A stretch of 64,000 nucleotides of DNA from Sthenelais limicola (GCA_942159475.1 OW804094.1:23978366-24042365); one strand, 5' to 3'; positions 41,199 through 52,839 are shown, numbered from the stretch's first letter. Notes: generated by a model from the sequence alone, not told the origin. Program-made: numbers and translations.

Positions 41199-42218
41199 AG
41201 GGTGGTCTCCACTGGCTGCAAGGCTCTGCGGTAAGACTTGCGAAGGTGTTGTGCTGGTTCTGTAGGTGGTGAAGAATGACGAGGTCCTTGCCTACATGGT
41301 CAGTGAACGATGTGTTCCATTGCCGCATACCGAAAGAATTAAAAAATCAATGTACTACTTAATGCCACTTTCGTGGAACAATTTACCTAAAGAAGGGAAA
41401 TCCTGTACCTCCAAGGAAGATTTTAAACATTTCTTGGAGAATAAGATGAAAATAGATGATAAAGATGAACATAGGCCAACAAAATAAGGAGATGTAGATA
41501 AATTACTATAGTGAAAAATGTGATGAAGAATGTGAACTGCATAGTAAAATGCATATTACAAAGGACAAATAATAGTTGTCTAATGAAAGTCATGTACATA
41601 ACTTAGTCATGGCAGGGTTAAGAGTAAAATTCCAATAACCCTAAAACTTTAATTATATCTATAATATGGTCTGTAAATCCATAACCAGTGATGGATCTAA
41701 GTACTGAAATACAAATATTCTTAGATTTAGAGTTAACTCATTATAAACCAGGAGAATTATGTAATATTAGTGTAAGATTTAACTTGTCAAATCTGTTAAA
41801 TATACCCATGTATTTGAGGTAAATGGGTGGTGCTGGTAATATTTCACCACACCTACTGTGATTTTGAATTTAATTGAATAACAAAGTATGTGCAAGTCAA
41901 TAATGTGAAATCAGGGTGTGTTATCCGAAAGCTAACTAAATACACGTAACTTACAATGCTTATGTTCAACTAAACCAGGGATGCCTGGAAGACCTGTGAA
42001 ACATAGCTTTCCCAGAAGGATTTTTATAGAAGAGTGTGACGACTTCTTCCCTTTTTCCAAGAATGATGTAATTGTGATATATAAAGGAAATAAATTTGAT
42101 ACATACATACATACATACAGGCCAGACCATGCTACTCCTCAACAACACAGCACCATCGCAAGGCTTACAACAGAGCTTACCGCAGAGCTTACCGCAGCCA
42201 GTGGAGACCACCCTTACG
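41199..42218. mobile_element. Foldback element, TTAA-like target, split by a LINE tail
   Basis: GGGTGGTCTCCACTGGCTGC on the left and its complement on the right bracket 1 kb. The left flank is TTAA, the right TTAC. The arms (41199-41267 and 42118-42218) also pair through TGCGGTAAG and TTGCGA words. TTAA plus GGG/CCC ends recalls piggyBac or Kolobok types, but this is a guess. Confidence 0.55.
41266..42119 (+). repeat. LINE 3' fragment inside the foldback
   Basis: The frame 41266-41487 (73 codons) ends with a WNNLPKEGKSCTSKEDFKHF stretch of the kind that closes LINE RT proteins. It is followed by about 600 bp of UTR-like DNA, AATAAA near 42090, and a (ATAC)n tail to 42119. Confidence 0.5.
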
Positions 42219-42269
42219 ACTACAGCTTTGAAATAATTGCACATATTTTGGATTTTGTCTAGTTAAAAA

Positions 42270-42340
42270 AGAAATAAATAAAAAATCTGAATCGGTAGAA
42301 ATGATTTTAATATAGTTATACACCCCGATAGCGAAGTTAA
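42270..42340 (+). repeat. Dispersed repeat shared with 25283-25348
   Basis: AAATAAATAAAAAATCTGAA, GGTAGAAATGATTTTAATA and CCCCGATAGCGAAGTTAAGG. Confidence 0.5.
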
Positions 42341-42583
42341 GGCGTTTTCGTTGTTGATCTGGCGGCCTTGTGAGTATATGGGATCATACACCATTCTCAT
42401 GCCATAACCATTGTGGTATAATCCCTAAATACCATACATTGGCTTCCCGAATGCAACCACTGAGGGCAGGCTTGATTGGATGCGCCAAATGTAGACGGAA
42501 ATTGCCGAATAATTCCCCCGAGCTGTGTATACATATATAGTGAGGTGGATGTATTATATAACACATGCATGCATGTAAACAAA

Positions 42584-42629
42584 CAACATGCAATATACGC
42601 TCCTTCAACCAACTTGTTAGTTAACCTGT
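42584..42629 (-). repeat. Repeat K fragment, interrupted by MITE-A
   Basis: Reverse complement of the GGTTAACTAA-GAGTTGGTTGAAGGAGC unit at 63566. The K sequence appears to resume after the MITE-A at 42865. Confidence 0.5.
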
Positions 42630-42864
42630 GGGTGAGATTTTCAGAAAATGTACAATTCAACTTCACCAATCCTCTCAAATAACCCAAATTTCAGACGAAA
42701 ATAAAGTTCAAAATACAGTTCAACCTAACCAAACAGATTGCTAGAATCAATGCAATGCCAAATATACTCGAATTTACCTTGTATTGACCAAATTGTAGCT
42801 TAATTTAGCAGAAATTCCTAAATGTGTACAGCTGCCAATTGTACATTTTCTGAAAATCTCACCC
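42630..42864 (+). mobile_element. MITE-A, type 1, TSD CTGT
   Basis: GGGTGAG to CTCACCC: both termini carry the same compensating change from GGGTCAG/CTGACCC, so the TIR stays perfect. CTGT on both sides. Confidence 0.9.
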
Positions 42865-43046
42865 CTGTACAGCAATTTACATGTTAGGCTGACTCACTGA
42901 CCCCAATGTACACTATAATTAATCGGGTAATCACCTTTACTTGGACTGCTGACACTATGTACCCATACACTGCATATAGATGACTCCAATACATGTACAC
43001 CCTCGGCTGAAACCATGCTTCACTGGAATGAATGCGGTAACTTACT

Positions 43047-43281
43047 GGGTCCGATTTTGAGAGAATGTACATTCTACAGTATGTACCCATCTCTCAATTT
43101 CTGATAAATTGAGTGAAAAATGATAAATACTAGGTATATCTAAGTGTATTCTGTATTGTATTCATTCAATAAATCTGTCTGGTTATGTTGAACTGTATTT
43201 TGAACCTGATTTTTGTCTTAAATGTGGGATATTTGAGGGGATTGGTGAAGGCCAACTGTACATTTTCTAACAACTTGACCC
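43047..43281 (-). mobile_element. MITE-A, type 2, TSD TACT
   Basis: GGGTCCGATTTTGAG to AACTTGACCC; TACT at 43043-43046 and 43282-43285. Confidence 0.85.
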
Positions 43282-43366
43282 TACTATACATGGGACATTG
43301 TCCATCTTACAAGTCACTTGAGCCGGGCGTAGGTGTGGTGCATGCGTAGGTGGAGGAGATGCTTGA

Positions 43367-43601
43367 GGGTCAGATTTTCAGAAAATGTACAATTCAGCTT
43401 CGCCAATCTCCTCAAATAACCCAGATTTTAGACGAAAATAAAGTTCAAAATTCAGTTCAACCTAACCAAACAGATTGCTAGAATCAATGCAATGCCAAAT
43501 TTACTCGAATTTACCTGGTATTGACCAAATTGCAGCCTAACTCAGTAGAATTTACTAAATGTGTACAGCTGCCAATTGTACATTTTCTGAAAATCTGACC
43601 C
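43367..43601 (+). mobile_element. MITE-A, type 1, TSD TTGA
   Basis: 235 bp with near-perfect TIRs; TTGA on both sides. Confidence 0.9.
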
Positions 43602-43750
43602 TTGAGTGTCTTGTGGTTAGGACGTAATTCATTGCTTACTGATGAGGCGTGCTCAGTATTTAGATGTGAGGAGATGTGGGTGGGTTAATCAAGTCATGCA
43701 CACAGAGAGGATGCCAGTGATACCCATGTACTGGCACCTGCTTGGCAATT

Positions 43751-43984
43751 GGGTCAGATTTTCAGAAATTGTACAATTTGTCTTCAGCCATCCTTTCAAA
43801 TCACCCACATTTAAGACAGCAATGAGCTTCAAAATGCAGTTTAACATAACAGAACTGATACTTTAAATCAATGTGATACCAAATATACTCAGATATACAC
43901 GGTATTCTTCATTTTTCAGCCTAATTTAGCAGAATTTCCTAAGTGTGTCGCACTGCTATTGTACATTTTATGAAAATCTGACCC
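43751..43984 (+). mobile_element. MITE-A, type 3
   Basis: GGGTCAGATTTTCAG to AAAATCTGACCC; flanks AATT and AGCA do not match. Confidence 0.8.
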
Positions 43985-44180
43985 AGCAGTGAGTGCAATA
44001 TGCAAAGTGCTAGTTGACAGATTTTATTTTACTATAATATGCTTTCAATCATGAACAATTACATGAAAACAAATTGAGTCATTGATTGGTTGCCATGACA
44101 ACATTACATTACTCACTAGTGAAATACGCACTGTGTGTAATTCACTCTAGATACGTTGTTTTCAGAGCAATGCTTGTATA
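43985..44180 (+). repeat. Repeat K, copy 1
   Basis: GAGTGCAATA, GCTTTCAATCATGAA, GGTTGCCATGACAAC, CACTAGTGAAATACGCAC and CTCTAGATACGTTGTT blocks, in the same order as at 63735-63965. Confidence 0.7.
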
Positions 44181-44761
44181 TTAGATATGTATAAAGGTAT
44201 GCCCTGTACACAGTTAGATTGATAGAATCCATTTTACTCCACGTTGATGTATGTACCACATGCTATTTGTATGGGCGGGAGAAGTGTGTTAATTTGCACC
44301 AGTTCCACGTGTGTGGTATGACTTCCTGTCCCCAGTAAACATAGCCATATAAGGTAAGCATACCAACGTGGGAGTAAATATAGAACTTAAATATGAATGT
44401 GGTACTCAGGACACAACTACACTGTCCTCGATGTTTCTTTTTTTTTGTAACCCACTCGCCTTGCAGCTTGTGGGCCACGAATAACGAACATCTCAGACAA
44501 TGCAATAGTGTCCCTTGTACCACATTCACATCAGGTTCTATCTATATGTCGTTGAAATGCTTACACAGATTTAGAATATGTTTAGGCCTTTTTGCACCTG
44601 ATACATACAGGTCAATAAGTATTGATCTGTGATTGGTTGGAGGTAGAGGAGTAGTAGTGCCCAGTTTACTAAAACGGGGACTTTGTCAATGAAAATATGA
44701 CTGGACCATTTCATTAACGATGGCAATTGGAAAGTTTCATTTCTGTTAATGGTCCATGTGT
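44181..44761. other. No gene seen; small inverted repeat
   Basis: AATGTGGTACTCAGGACACA near 44396 recurs imperfectly inverted near 44508-44530 (TGTCCCTTGTACCACATT), making a loose foldback of about 135 bp. Confidence 0.4.
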
Positions 44762-44994
44762 GGGTGGATTCTGAGAAAATTCACAATCTACAGTTCTACA
44801 CATCTCTCAAATTCTGCTAAATTAGAGTGAAAAAGGATAAATACTAGGTATATCTGAGTGTATTCTGTATTGTATTTATTCCATACGTCTGTCTGGTTAA
44901 TTTATACTGTATTTTGAAGCTGATTTTTGTCTTTATTTGGGTTATTTGAGAGGATTGGCGAAGGTCAATTGTATATTTTCTGAAGACTTGAGCC
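44762..44994 (-). mobile_element. MITE-A, type 2, TSD GTGT
   Basis: Worn termini GGGTGGATTCTGAG and CTTGAGCC, but GTGT on both sides fixes the boundaries. Confidence 0.8.
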
Positions 44995-45074
44995 GTGTAT
45001 GTATTCCATGTGAGAAGGAGTGAGCAAGGCAATTTAAATTGCAGCCTCATACTCCAAATTGTCAAGGGTCAAAA

Positions 45075-45456
45075 TTGCTATATTTCAAATTGTTTTTTTC
45101 ACAAGACCTCTTTATTGAAATTATCCGATTCTTAGGGGATTTAGCATTCATAGTCATACAAATCCAAGTAATAGATTCTGAGGCATTGTATTAAATATAT
45201 CCTTGCGTTTATTATATTGCGTTAAGACATTGGTATTGAGTATATTTAGTTACTTTACTGGTAATTACCCATCCAGAAACATCGCAAACTTTTTTTTTCA
45301 AAAATAACCATATCAAACTTAAAGTATAGAAATTCTTGTTAAGTATCCTAGTGTTTACTATCATAGGAATCACCCTGATCTCCTCTTTTCAAATATGGTG
45401 ATATCTCAAAATCCATTTTTTTGCGACTTATGACTCATTTTCCTAAAACACATAAC
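45075..45456 (-). mobile_element. MITE-B, first TIR lost
   Basis: Interior from AAAATTGCTATATTTCAAAT to AAACACATAAC; otherwise near full length. Confidence 0.75.
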
Positions 45457-45688
45457 ATTTAGTCACCATCATGCACAACCATCTATAGGTGAGAAACAGA
45501 TATGGAACATGAAGTCAATAATTAAAGCGTGGCGGTGGTTTTTAGGAAGAGTTTACTGTTTGTCTGGTTGATGTATCATCCAGACTGCACCGCTAGATGC
45601 AATACAAAATGGAGCGTGTAATTTAATCCCCGCTTTAATAGGTGCTGCACTTAAATCAATAGAGGTAAGTAAGAACAAATCAAAGTCG

Positions 45689-45716
45689 TCCCTCTTCTCA
45701 CTTCTCGCTGTTATAA
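45689..45716 (+). repeat. 28-bp direct repeat, left
   Basis: TCCCTCTTCTCACTTCTCGC followed by TGTTATAA; identical at 45958-45985. Confidence 0.85.
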
Positions 45717-45719
45717 GAT

Positions 45720-45953
45720 GGGTCAGATTTTCAGAAAATGTCCAATTGGCCTTCACCAATCCTCTCAAATAATCCAAATTTAAGACAAAAATCAGGTTTA
45801 AAATTCAGTTCAACATAACCAAACAGACTTGGTGAATGGATACAATACAGAATACACTCAAATATACCTAGTATTTGTCATTTTTCACTCTAATTTAGCG
45901 GAATTTGATAGATGTGTAGAACTGTAGATTGTGCATATTCTGGAAATCTGACC
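45720..45953 (+). mobile_element. MITE-A, type 2, between 28-bp direct repeats
   Basis: GGGTCAGATTTTCAG to GGAAATCTGACC; flanks AGAT and AACA do not match. The direct repeats start within 3-4 bp of each end. Confidence 0.8.
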
Positions 45954-45957
45954 AACA

Positions 45958-45985
45958 TCCCTCTTCTCACTTCTCGCTGTTATAA
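45958..45985 (+). repeat. 28-bp direct repeat, right
   Basis: Perfect match to 45689-45716. Confidence 0.85.
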
Positions 45986-47317
45986 CACTGAACTAATGAA
46001 TGGAGTTATAGCAAACGGTTTGGATGGGGATTTTATTAGTGGTCGTGTTTCACTGTTAGTTATTCAATGTGTGTGTGGTGCCTCTTTGAAGAAAGAGAAT
46101 TCATTTGTTGAATTACTTTAATGTGCCTTTTAAATTTGTATAACTTGCTTGGCTTGCTATTAATTTTCGCTATTATAGTATAGTATGATAGGATGTAACG
46201 AGGTTGGTTTCTGACTTACTGTATACAATGCCCACAAGTTTTTTCCGAACAGGGATGTCACGAGAAGCTGTAATAAACAAACTGTTTATTTTTCTCGCTT
46301 TGCTCCAATGACCCGCCATCTTGATTTTAGATACCAAAGCGCTAGACAAGCCTATAAATGATTGGCTAATCAGCCACCACAGGGACAGCTTATGACGTCA
46401 CAAACAGGCATGACATCATGAGCAAGCCTAACGTCAACCAATAAGAATGCTTCTTAGACTAAAAAGGGTCATATTTTCACAATATACGATGGCATGTATC
46501 CTCTCATTTGCAGCATGTACAACCCCCGATCATTGTATAAATAGTTGAATAGATGGAGGGTATGTAATATGGAAAATAAAAGTTTATATATATATCATTT
46601 CAAGTATCTACATTTAATTATTTTAGTAAAAGGAACATGCAAAGAGATAAGTAAAGAACTAAATGCAAACTATATCTTTTAAGTATTTATGAAATCTTCA
46701 AATATTCAAAAATAAATTTTACTTGAACAGAAAAATATAACATATATCTATATTGTTACAACATTAAAGATTAAGAGTTAAAATAGCATTTGCTACAATG
46801 TTAATGGAGGGAGAGAGTGAGAGATCAAAGAGAGAGAATGAGACTGCAAGGAGACACAGCTCTACACCCCACTGGAGGAGGTTCAGTCTTACCACCGCCC
46901 ACCCACTCACTTCTTTGAAATAAGGGTCTAAGATCTGGCCAGCGGTTTCCGAGAAGATAGGGGTTTAAGACTCAAAACACTATTTTATTAATATATAGAT
47001 TTGGCCTTACATTTAAATATAGTTACAAAAAACGCCTGTCTACCACGTGGATGTGTTTGTGCGTCGCCTCTATGTATCATTAAGCTGATTATTAGACTAC
47101 TGATAACAATAATAGTGAGCATTCCAAACGATTTATAATACATTACACATTCTTATAGACAAGTCCCGACCTTTCCATATAGTCAATTTAACTCCATCAA
47201 ATATTACAATTTCTTATTCAGAGAATTTCAATACATCTACATAACCTTCATCATATTCATTCATTTCATCAAAATGAGCAATCTTTCGGTATTCAATACT
47301 GTATGCACAGTCCTTAT
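45986..47317. other. No gene seen
   Basis: The longest repeat-poor stretch of the right half, 1.3 kb. No frame, element end or tail stands out; a short AGAGAGAGA-rich run lies near 46808-46840. Confidence 0.5.
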
Positions 47318-47553
47318 GGGTCAGATTTTCAGAAAAATGTACAATTCGCCTTCACCAATCCTCTCAAATAACCCACATTTAAGGCAAAAATGAGCTTCAA
47401 AATACAATTTAACATAACAGAACTGATACTTCAAATCAATGCGATACCAAATATACTTAGATATACCCAGTATTCATCATTTTTCAACCTAATTTAGGAG
47501 AATTTTCTAAATGTGTACAGTTGCCAATTGTACATTTTCTGAAAATCTGACCC
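47318..47553 (+). mobile_element. MITE-A, type 3
   Basis: GGGTCAG to CTGACCC; flanks TTAT and ATAT. Confidence 0.85.
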
Positions 47554-47748
47554 ATATAAGGACTTTACATTGACATTTACAATTATCAATCGCCTGCAGG
47601 ATTTACAATTGACTTTCAAACCGTACAATACCACCATTTCAATGTAATTACTTATGTACCGTGTACCTCTGTATGTCGTTTGAGGGGGAAGTTGAAAATG
47701 TCAACAACTCCCTCCCCCCCCCCCCCCCCACCCTCACCGGCGTTATTT
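47554..47748. other. No gene seen; poly-C run
   Basis: C run at about 47714-47729. Confidence 0.5.
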
Positions 47749-48130
47749 GTGATGTGTTTCAGGAAAATGAGTCATGAGTCACAAAAAATAGATTTTGAGA
47801 TACCATTATATTTGAAAAGATACATTATATTTCAAGCCGATTCCAATGATAGTAAACAGTCTAATAATCTCATAAGTATTTCTAGATTTTAAGTTTGATA
47901 TTTTCGTTTTTGAAAAAATGATTTTCCTATATTTCTGGGGGTCAATAAACAGTAAAGTAACTAAATGTAGTCCATATGAGGACCTTTAAAACGAAAGGAT
48001 ATATTACATAGATTGTCCTGAAATTTGATACATCGATTGATATAGCTATAGCCTATGTGATCTTGTGGAAAAAACACTTTGAAAAATATCCATTTTGCGA
48101 CTTATAACTCATTTTCCTGGAGCACATCAC
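47749..48130 (+). mobile_element. MITE-B, TSD ATTT
   Basis: GTGATGTG to CATCAC, 382 bp, ATTT at 47745-47748 and 48131-48134. Confidence 0.85.
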
Positions 48131-48299
48131 ATTTTGTCCCTTACTAATACAACATACATATTTAATTATAAGCTTCAAAGGATCACTTCAATGCCTTCCT
48201 TCTTCGTTAGCTATTCTTTATACAAATGTCATAACATCTCCTTTTATTATTATTTGTCTTGAGTTTGTTTGGAAATCTTATCTTGTTCTCTGTCTCTCC

Positions 48300-48750
48300 A
48301 TTATTCTTCATCTTCATTTTCTGGGTAAGATCATGAACTGCCTCCCTCTCAGCTCTCCCGCCCTTGATATAACCGTATTAGATGTGTTGATAAGGGTATA
48401 AAGCAACCAATCTCACTCACTCACCCCCTCTCAGCTCTCCCGCCCTTGATATAACCATGTTAAATGTGTTGATAAGGGTATAAAGCAACCAATCTCACTC
48501 ACTCACCCCCTCTCAGCTCTCCCGCCCTTGATATAACCATGTTAAATGTGTTGATAAGGGTATAAAGCAACCAATCTCACTCACTCACCCCCTCTCAGCT
48601 CTCCCGCCCTTGATATAACCATGTTAGATGTGTTGATAAGGGTATAAAGCAACCAATCTCACTCACTCACCCCCTCTCAACTCCACCGCCCTTGATGTAA
48701 TCTTCAATGTGTTGATAAGGGCGTAAAGCAACCAATCTCACTCACTTCCT
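48300..48750 (+). repeat. 82-bp tandem array, five units
   Basis: Units start CCCTCTCAGCTCTCC at 48344, 48426, 48508, 48590 and 48672, exactly 82 bp apart. Same unit as at 39464 but with its own variants (GGGTATAAAG, CTCACCCCCTC), so the two arrays expanded separately. Confidence 0.95.
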
Positions 48751-48824
48751 TACTTGTCTTTCACGTTCCCTTGTTTTATTATCGCCCATTATCGTTTGTA
48801 TTTTCTGTAACAAATTTGACCTAT

Positions 48825-49042
48825 GGATCAGATTTTCAGAAAATGTACAATTGGCAGCTCTACACATTTAGGAAATTCTCCTAAATTAGAATTAGAATGA
48901 TGAGTACTGGGTATATCTGAGTAATGAGTATATTTGGGATTACATTGAATTAAAATATCATTTCTGTTATGTTAAACTCCATTTTAAGTTCATTTTTGAG
49001 GATTGGTGTAGGCGAATTGTACATTTCCTGAAAATCTGACCC
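48825..49042 (-). mobile_element. MITE-A, type 3, TSD CTAT
   Basis: GGATCAGATTTTCAG to AAAATCTGACCC, CTAT on both sides; short internal deletion (218 bp). Confidence 0.85.
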
Positions 49043-49154
49043 CTATGTATCTTACAAAAGGCTGAATATCAAACATTTTTGTAGAAGAATGTATTGATAT
49101 ACTAATTTTATTAAAGAGTGAATTGTTATTTACCATATACTTGTAATCCTAGCC

Positions 49155-49475
49155 TTTTTTTTTTGTTTTTTAAAATATTTTTATTTCTTTATCCTGCCGT
49201 CTAGGCTTTTACATTTCTAAGACTTGGGTGTCCTTGCGAGGATATTTTTATTCTGAAAAGAAAAAGATGACAAGAATCGCGACCCTTTTTCAATATTAAA
49301 GGACTATTATTAAAAGAGGTTCTCAAGCAACATCTAGTATCTGTAATTTCACAACTTTTGCGTTTGTATGGTGGCTTATTTCTCAGATCCTGATGGTTGC
49401 GGATATTTATTTTTGTTTTTATTTTAAGAGCACTATCTGCTCTTCTATGTCCACATTTAGCCTTCGCCATATTGT
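49155..49475 (-). repeat. Possible retrocopied 3' end with poly(A)
   Basis: Minus strand carries an 89-codon frame (49201-49470, lysine/arginine-rich) followed by GAAATAAAAATATTTT and an A-rich run. I recognise neither the protein nor the family; a LINE or SINE tail is as likely as a processed transcript. Confidence 0.3.
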
Positions 49476-50054
49476 TTTTTCTTCCTTATCGTTTTCATCA
49501 ATGACCCAATGTATATGGTTTGTAGTAATACCTATACATAGATTCCACTGACGTCACGGCCGTCGCCATTGCTGGGGGCTCGTTAGATGGCTATGTATGC
49601 TGCGATACTTGAAAATACTGTTTTCTGGCTGTTTTAACATTTACCAGTTTTAATGTGCCTAAGCAAACCTTTCGTAATAGGTTAGGACATCTTTCTTTAG
49701 TGTAGTATTACTCAAGTATCCACCATTGTGAGGTTTATCAGCTTTGTTTTGACAGCCACGCCATAGACGCAAGGGAAGTGCTGTCCCCTGTCAATCCGGC
49801 AACTGTGATTCCCCAGCCACCCGGGTGACGTCATATGAAATTTATGAATAGGCTGAACTCTGAAGACCTGGAAAAATTCCTCAATTCCTAGTGTTTTCAA
49901 AATACACACAAAATAATAGTATTCTTATTTAATATGGTTTAATTTTGTGACCTCATGGCACATGTTTACCTTCAAATGACATTTTACAACTGTTGCTCAA
50001 CCTTAGAGTGATGTCTCCCAGACAAGTTGTTATTCCACAATACTCTACATATAT
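49476..50054. other. No gene seen
   Basis: Single-copy-looking DNA; short frames only. Confidence 0.5.
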
Positions 50055-50471
50055 GTGATGTGCTCCAGGAAAATGAGTCATAAGTCGCAAAATGGATATT
50101 TTTCAAAGTGTTTTTTTTACAAGATCTCTTTATTGAAATGTTCTTATGTTTGAAGGGTTTAGCAGTCACAGTCATATGAATCCATGTAATAAATTTCAGG
50201 ACATTGTATCAAATATATTCTTGCGTTTTGAAGGCCTTTGTATGGCGTATAATTAGGTATTTTACTGGTAATTACCCATCCAGAAACATTGCAAACTTTC
50301 TGTTTTCAAAAATAAAAATATTAAACTTAAAAGATAGAAGTACTTATTAGGTGTCCTACTATTTACTCTCATTGGAATCAGCTTGATCTCCTCTTTTCAA
50401 ATATGGTGATATTTCAAAATCCATTCAACCATATTTGGCGACTTATGACTAATTTTCCTAAAACGGATCAC
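50055..50471 (-). mobile_element. MITE-B
   Basis: GTGATGTGCTCCAGGAAAAT to AAACGGATCAC; flanks ATAT and ATAA differ by one base. Confidence 0.8.
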
Positions 50472-50609
50472 ATAATTATATTGTATTATAATCGTACCGC
50501 TTAACACCTCCTCGTCCTGATAATACCAGTCCAGGTCGTAATGATGAAGTCCTAAACTCAGTACGTTTGGCTGAGATCCTTGTCGTGTAATTTAATCCAA
50601 CCCCACCAT

Positions 50610-50825
50610 ACTCCAGTCCTGGGTAAGACCTTAAAGTGCCTGGTCCAGGGTGGGACCTTAAAGTGCCTGTCTCTTTTCTCTGTCTCTCTCTCTCCCTTCT
50701 TCTCTATCTCTGTTTCCTGGGTATGATCATAAACTGCCTCCCTCTCAGCTCTCCCGCCCTTGATATAACACTTCAAAGTGTTGATAAGGGCGTAAAGCCA
50801 CCAATCTCACTCACTCACTCACCCA
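50610..50825 (+). repeat. Dispersed CT-rich element (82-bp array family), single copy
   Basis: GGGTAAGACCTTAAAGTGCC, CT-rich run, CCTGGGTATGATCATAAACT, then one array-type unit ending (CACT)n. It shows the unexpanded form of the arrays at 39464 and 48344. Confidence 0.75.
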
Positions 50826-51060
50826 CCATACTCCCTCACCCCTAAAAGAGGATAGAGTACTCCTAGACTGTATTCATCAGCCCCATCTCATTCCATTATT
50901 TTGTGACACGACTAAACTTCACCAAACCTATCACCAGAGTAACTGAACATGTTTTCCGTCATAAACCGAATTTAATGTCTTCTTGCTTGTTGATATATTT
51001 CATAACTTTACATGAAGTATTCATGCGTTCTCCCTGCACTGCGAATTGTAATAAGATTAT
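50826..51060. other. No gene seen
   Basis: Single-copy-looking spacer. Confidence 0.45.
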
Positions 51061-51295
51061 GGGTCAGATCGTCAGAAAATGTACAATTGGCAGCTTTACA
51101 CATTTAGTAATTTCTGCTAAATTAGGCTGAGAAATGATGAATACGGGGTATATCTGAGTATATTTTGTATTGTGTTGTTTTGAAATATCACTTCTGCTAT
51201 GTTAAACTGTATTTTGAAGCCCTTTTTTGTCTTAAATTGTGGTTATTTGAGAGAATTGGTGAATGCGGATTGAACATTTTCTGACGATATGACCC
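51061..51295 (-). mobile_element. MITE-A, type 3, TSD TTAT
   Basis: 235 bp, TTAT on both sides. Confidence 0.85.
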
Positions 51296-51528
51296 TTATA
51301 GCCATCAGGGCAGAACGAAAATCACATGAATTTGTGAAACTGTACTCTGATGTTTTCTAAATAAAATATTTTTCTAACGTGTGAAAAAAAAGAGTGCCTA
51401 ACTGCCAACGTCATTCAAATCACTTCTTCTATCTTCAAAGTTTTCTGAACATTGGAAAATGTTTTGCCTTTTCAAACACCTTCGATTAATGTTTTGCCAG
51501 CGTGGGAATATATAACAGCAAACAACAT

Positions 51529-51680
51529 ACAGTGAAAACAAAATATCAAGATAAAATCAAATACTCATTCAGAAGTCCTGAACTAGTTTCGTAACTTAAA
51601 ACGTTTCTGCTACCTAGCCACATTTGGAGAAATGGCAATACTTCTACTAGGAATCCTATTCCATCAAATTGGTTTTTAAA
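51529..51680 (+). repeat. About 150-bp direct repeat, left
   Basis: TACAGTGAAAACAAAATATC through CCATCAAATTGGTTTTTA; recurs at 51961-52110. A 45-bp partial third copy (AAAACGTTTTTGCTACCTAG) runs 51678-51722. Confidence 0.85.
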
Positions 51681-51723
51681 ACGTTTTTGCTACCTAGCCA
51701 TATTTGGAGAAATGGCAGTACAT

Positions 51724-51958
51724 GGGTCAGATCTTCAGAAAATGTACAATTGGCAGCTGTACACATTGAGTAAATTTTGCAAAATTAGGCTGCAATTTGG
51801 TCAATACTAGGTAAATTCGAGTATATTTAGCATTGCATTGATTCTAGCAGTCTGTTTGGTTAGTTTGAACTGTATTTTGAACTTTATTTTCGTCAGAAAT
51901 TTGGGTTATTTCAGAAAATTGGTGAAGGTGAATTGTACATTTTCTTAAAATCTGACCC
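51724..51958 (-). mobile_element. MITE-A, type 1, between about 150-bp direct repeats
   Basis: 235 bp; flanks ACAT and ATAC do not match exactly. Confidence 0.85.
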
Positions 51959-51960
51959 AT

Positions 51961-52110
51961 ACATTGAAAACAAAATATCAAGGTAAAATCAAATACTCAT
52001 TCAGAAGTCCTGAACTAGTTTCGTAACTTAAAACATTTCTGCTACCTAGCCACATTTGGAGAAATGGCAATACTTCTCCTAGGAATCCTATTCCATCAAA
52101 TTGGTTTTTA
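51961..52110 (+). repeat. About 150-bp direct repeat, right
   Basis: Near-identical to 51529-51680. Confidence 0.85.
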
Positions 52111-52600
52111 CATATTCGGATGTCTAGACTCAGATATAGTTTTATACTGCAAGCAATTAACTGCTCTGCATTGATAGATTGAATCTTATATTGCCTGCTT
52201 TATTTTAATAAAGGCAGATAGTGCTGTGATTGCTGTGAATATAAATTGCCTTCAATAAGGGCCTGCTTCCTACAGGGACTAGCTGTTGACTTAATGTGCA
52301 GGTCTGCCTTTGACACTTAGTTCATTTTTTATTCATAGTTCTGATGTTATATGGGCTTGAAGAGTGCCTCGATATTGAAAATAATTACTCAGGATTATCT
52401 CTGTTGATATATTATGTGGTGTGTCATAACTCGGAAAAAAATGTTTGTTGTGATATTAATCTATTTGAACAAAATGAGATTAAGTGTTAAACATTAAGGA
52501 AATCTAAAAATTATGTCTGTATGTTGTGGTTGTATTGTTTTATTTTTGAAAGAAAGTTGGCAATATTTGTGGGTGAACAATAACTTGTAATGTAGCTATA
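52111..52600. other. MITE-B-like decayed DNA, no gene
   Basis: From about 52420 a badly worn MITE-B-like sequence can be suspected (GTGTCATAACTCGGAAAAAA, then TTTTTGAAAGAAAGTTGGCAATATTTG). The rest is nondescript. Confidence 0.4.
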
Positions 52601-52735
52601 AATAGAGAGAATGGAACGAGCGGTGCATAAACAAACATTTATTGGAGATTCCTTCGCAGGGGCAGAGGAATCAAGTCCAATAAATTTTCAATTATGTGCT
52701 GCAAGTTCCATTCTATATTTATTACACGCCTTTAC
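52601..52735. repeat. Foldback hairpin H2
   Basis: AGAATGGAAC (52608-52617) pairs with GTTCCATTCT (52705-52714). Inner ATTTATTGGA (52637-52646) pairs with TCCAATAAAT (52676-52685), and ATTCC with GGAAT. Followed by ATATTTATTACACG as after H1. Confidence 0.7.
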
Positions 52736-52839
52736 AATGCTACCAAATATTAAATGAAAATCGCTTTCATATCCTCATTTGGGGCCCACTTGCAGTGTTA
52801 CTTTTGACGATGTTGAATTTTGATAGTATGGGTACTATA

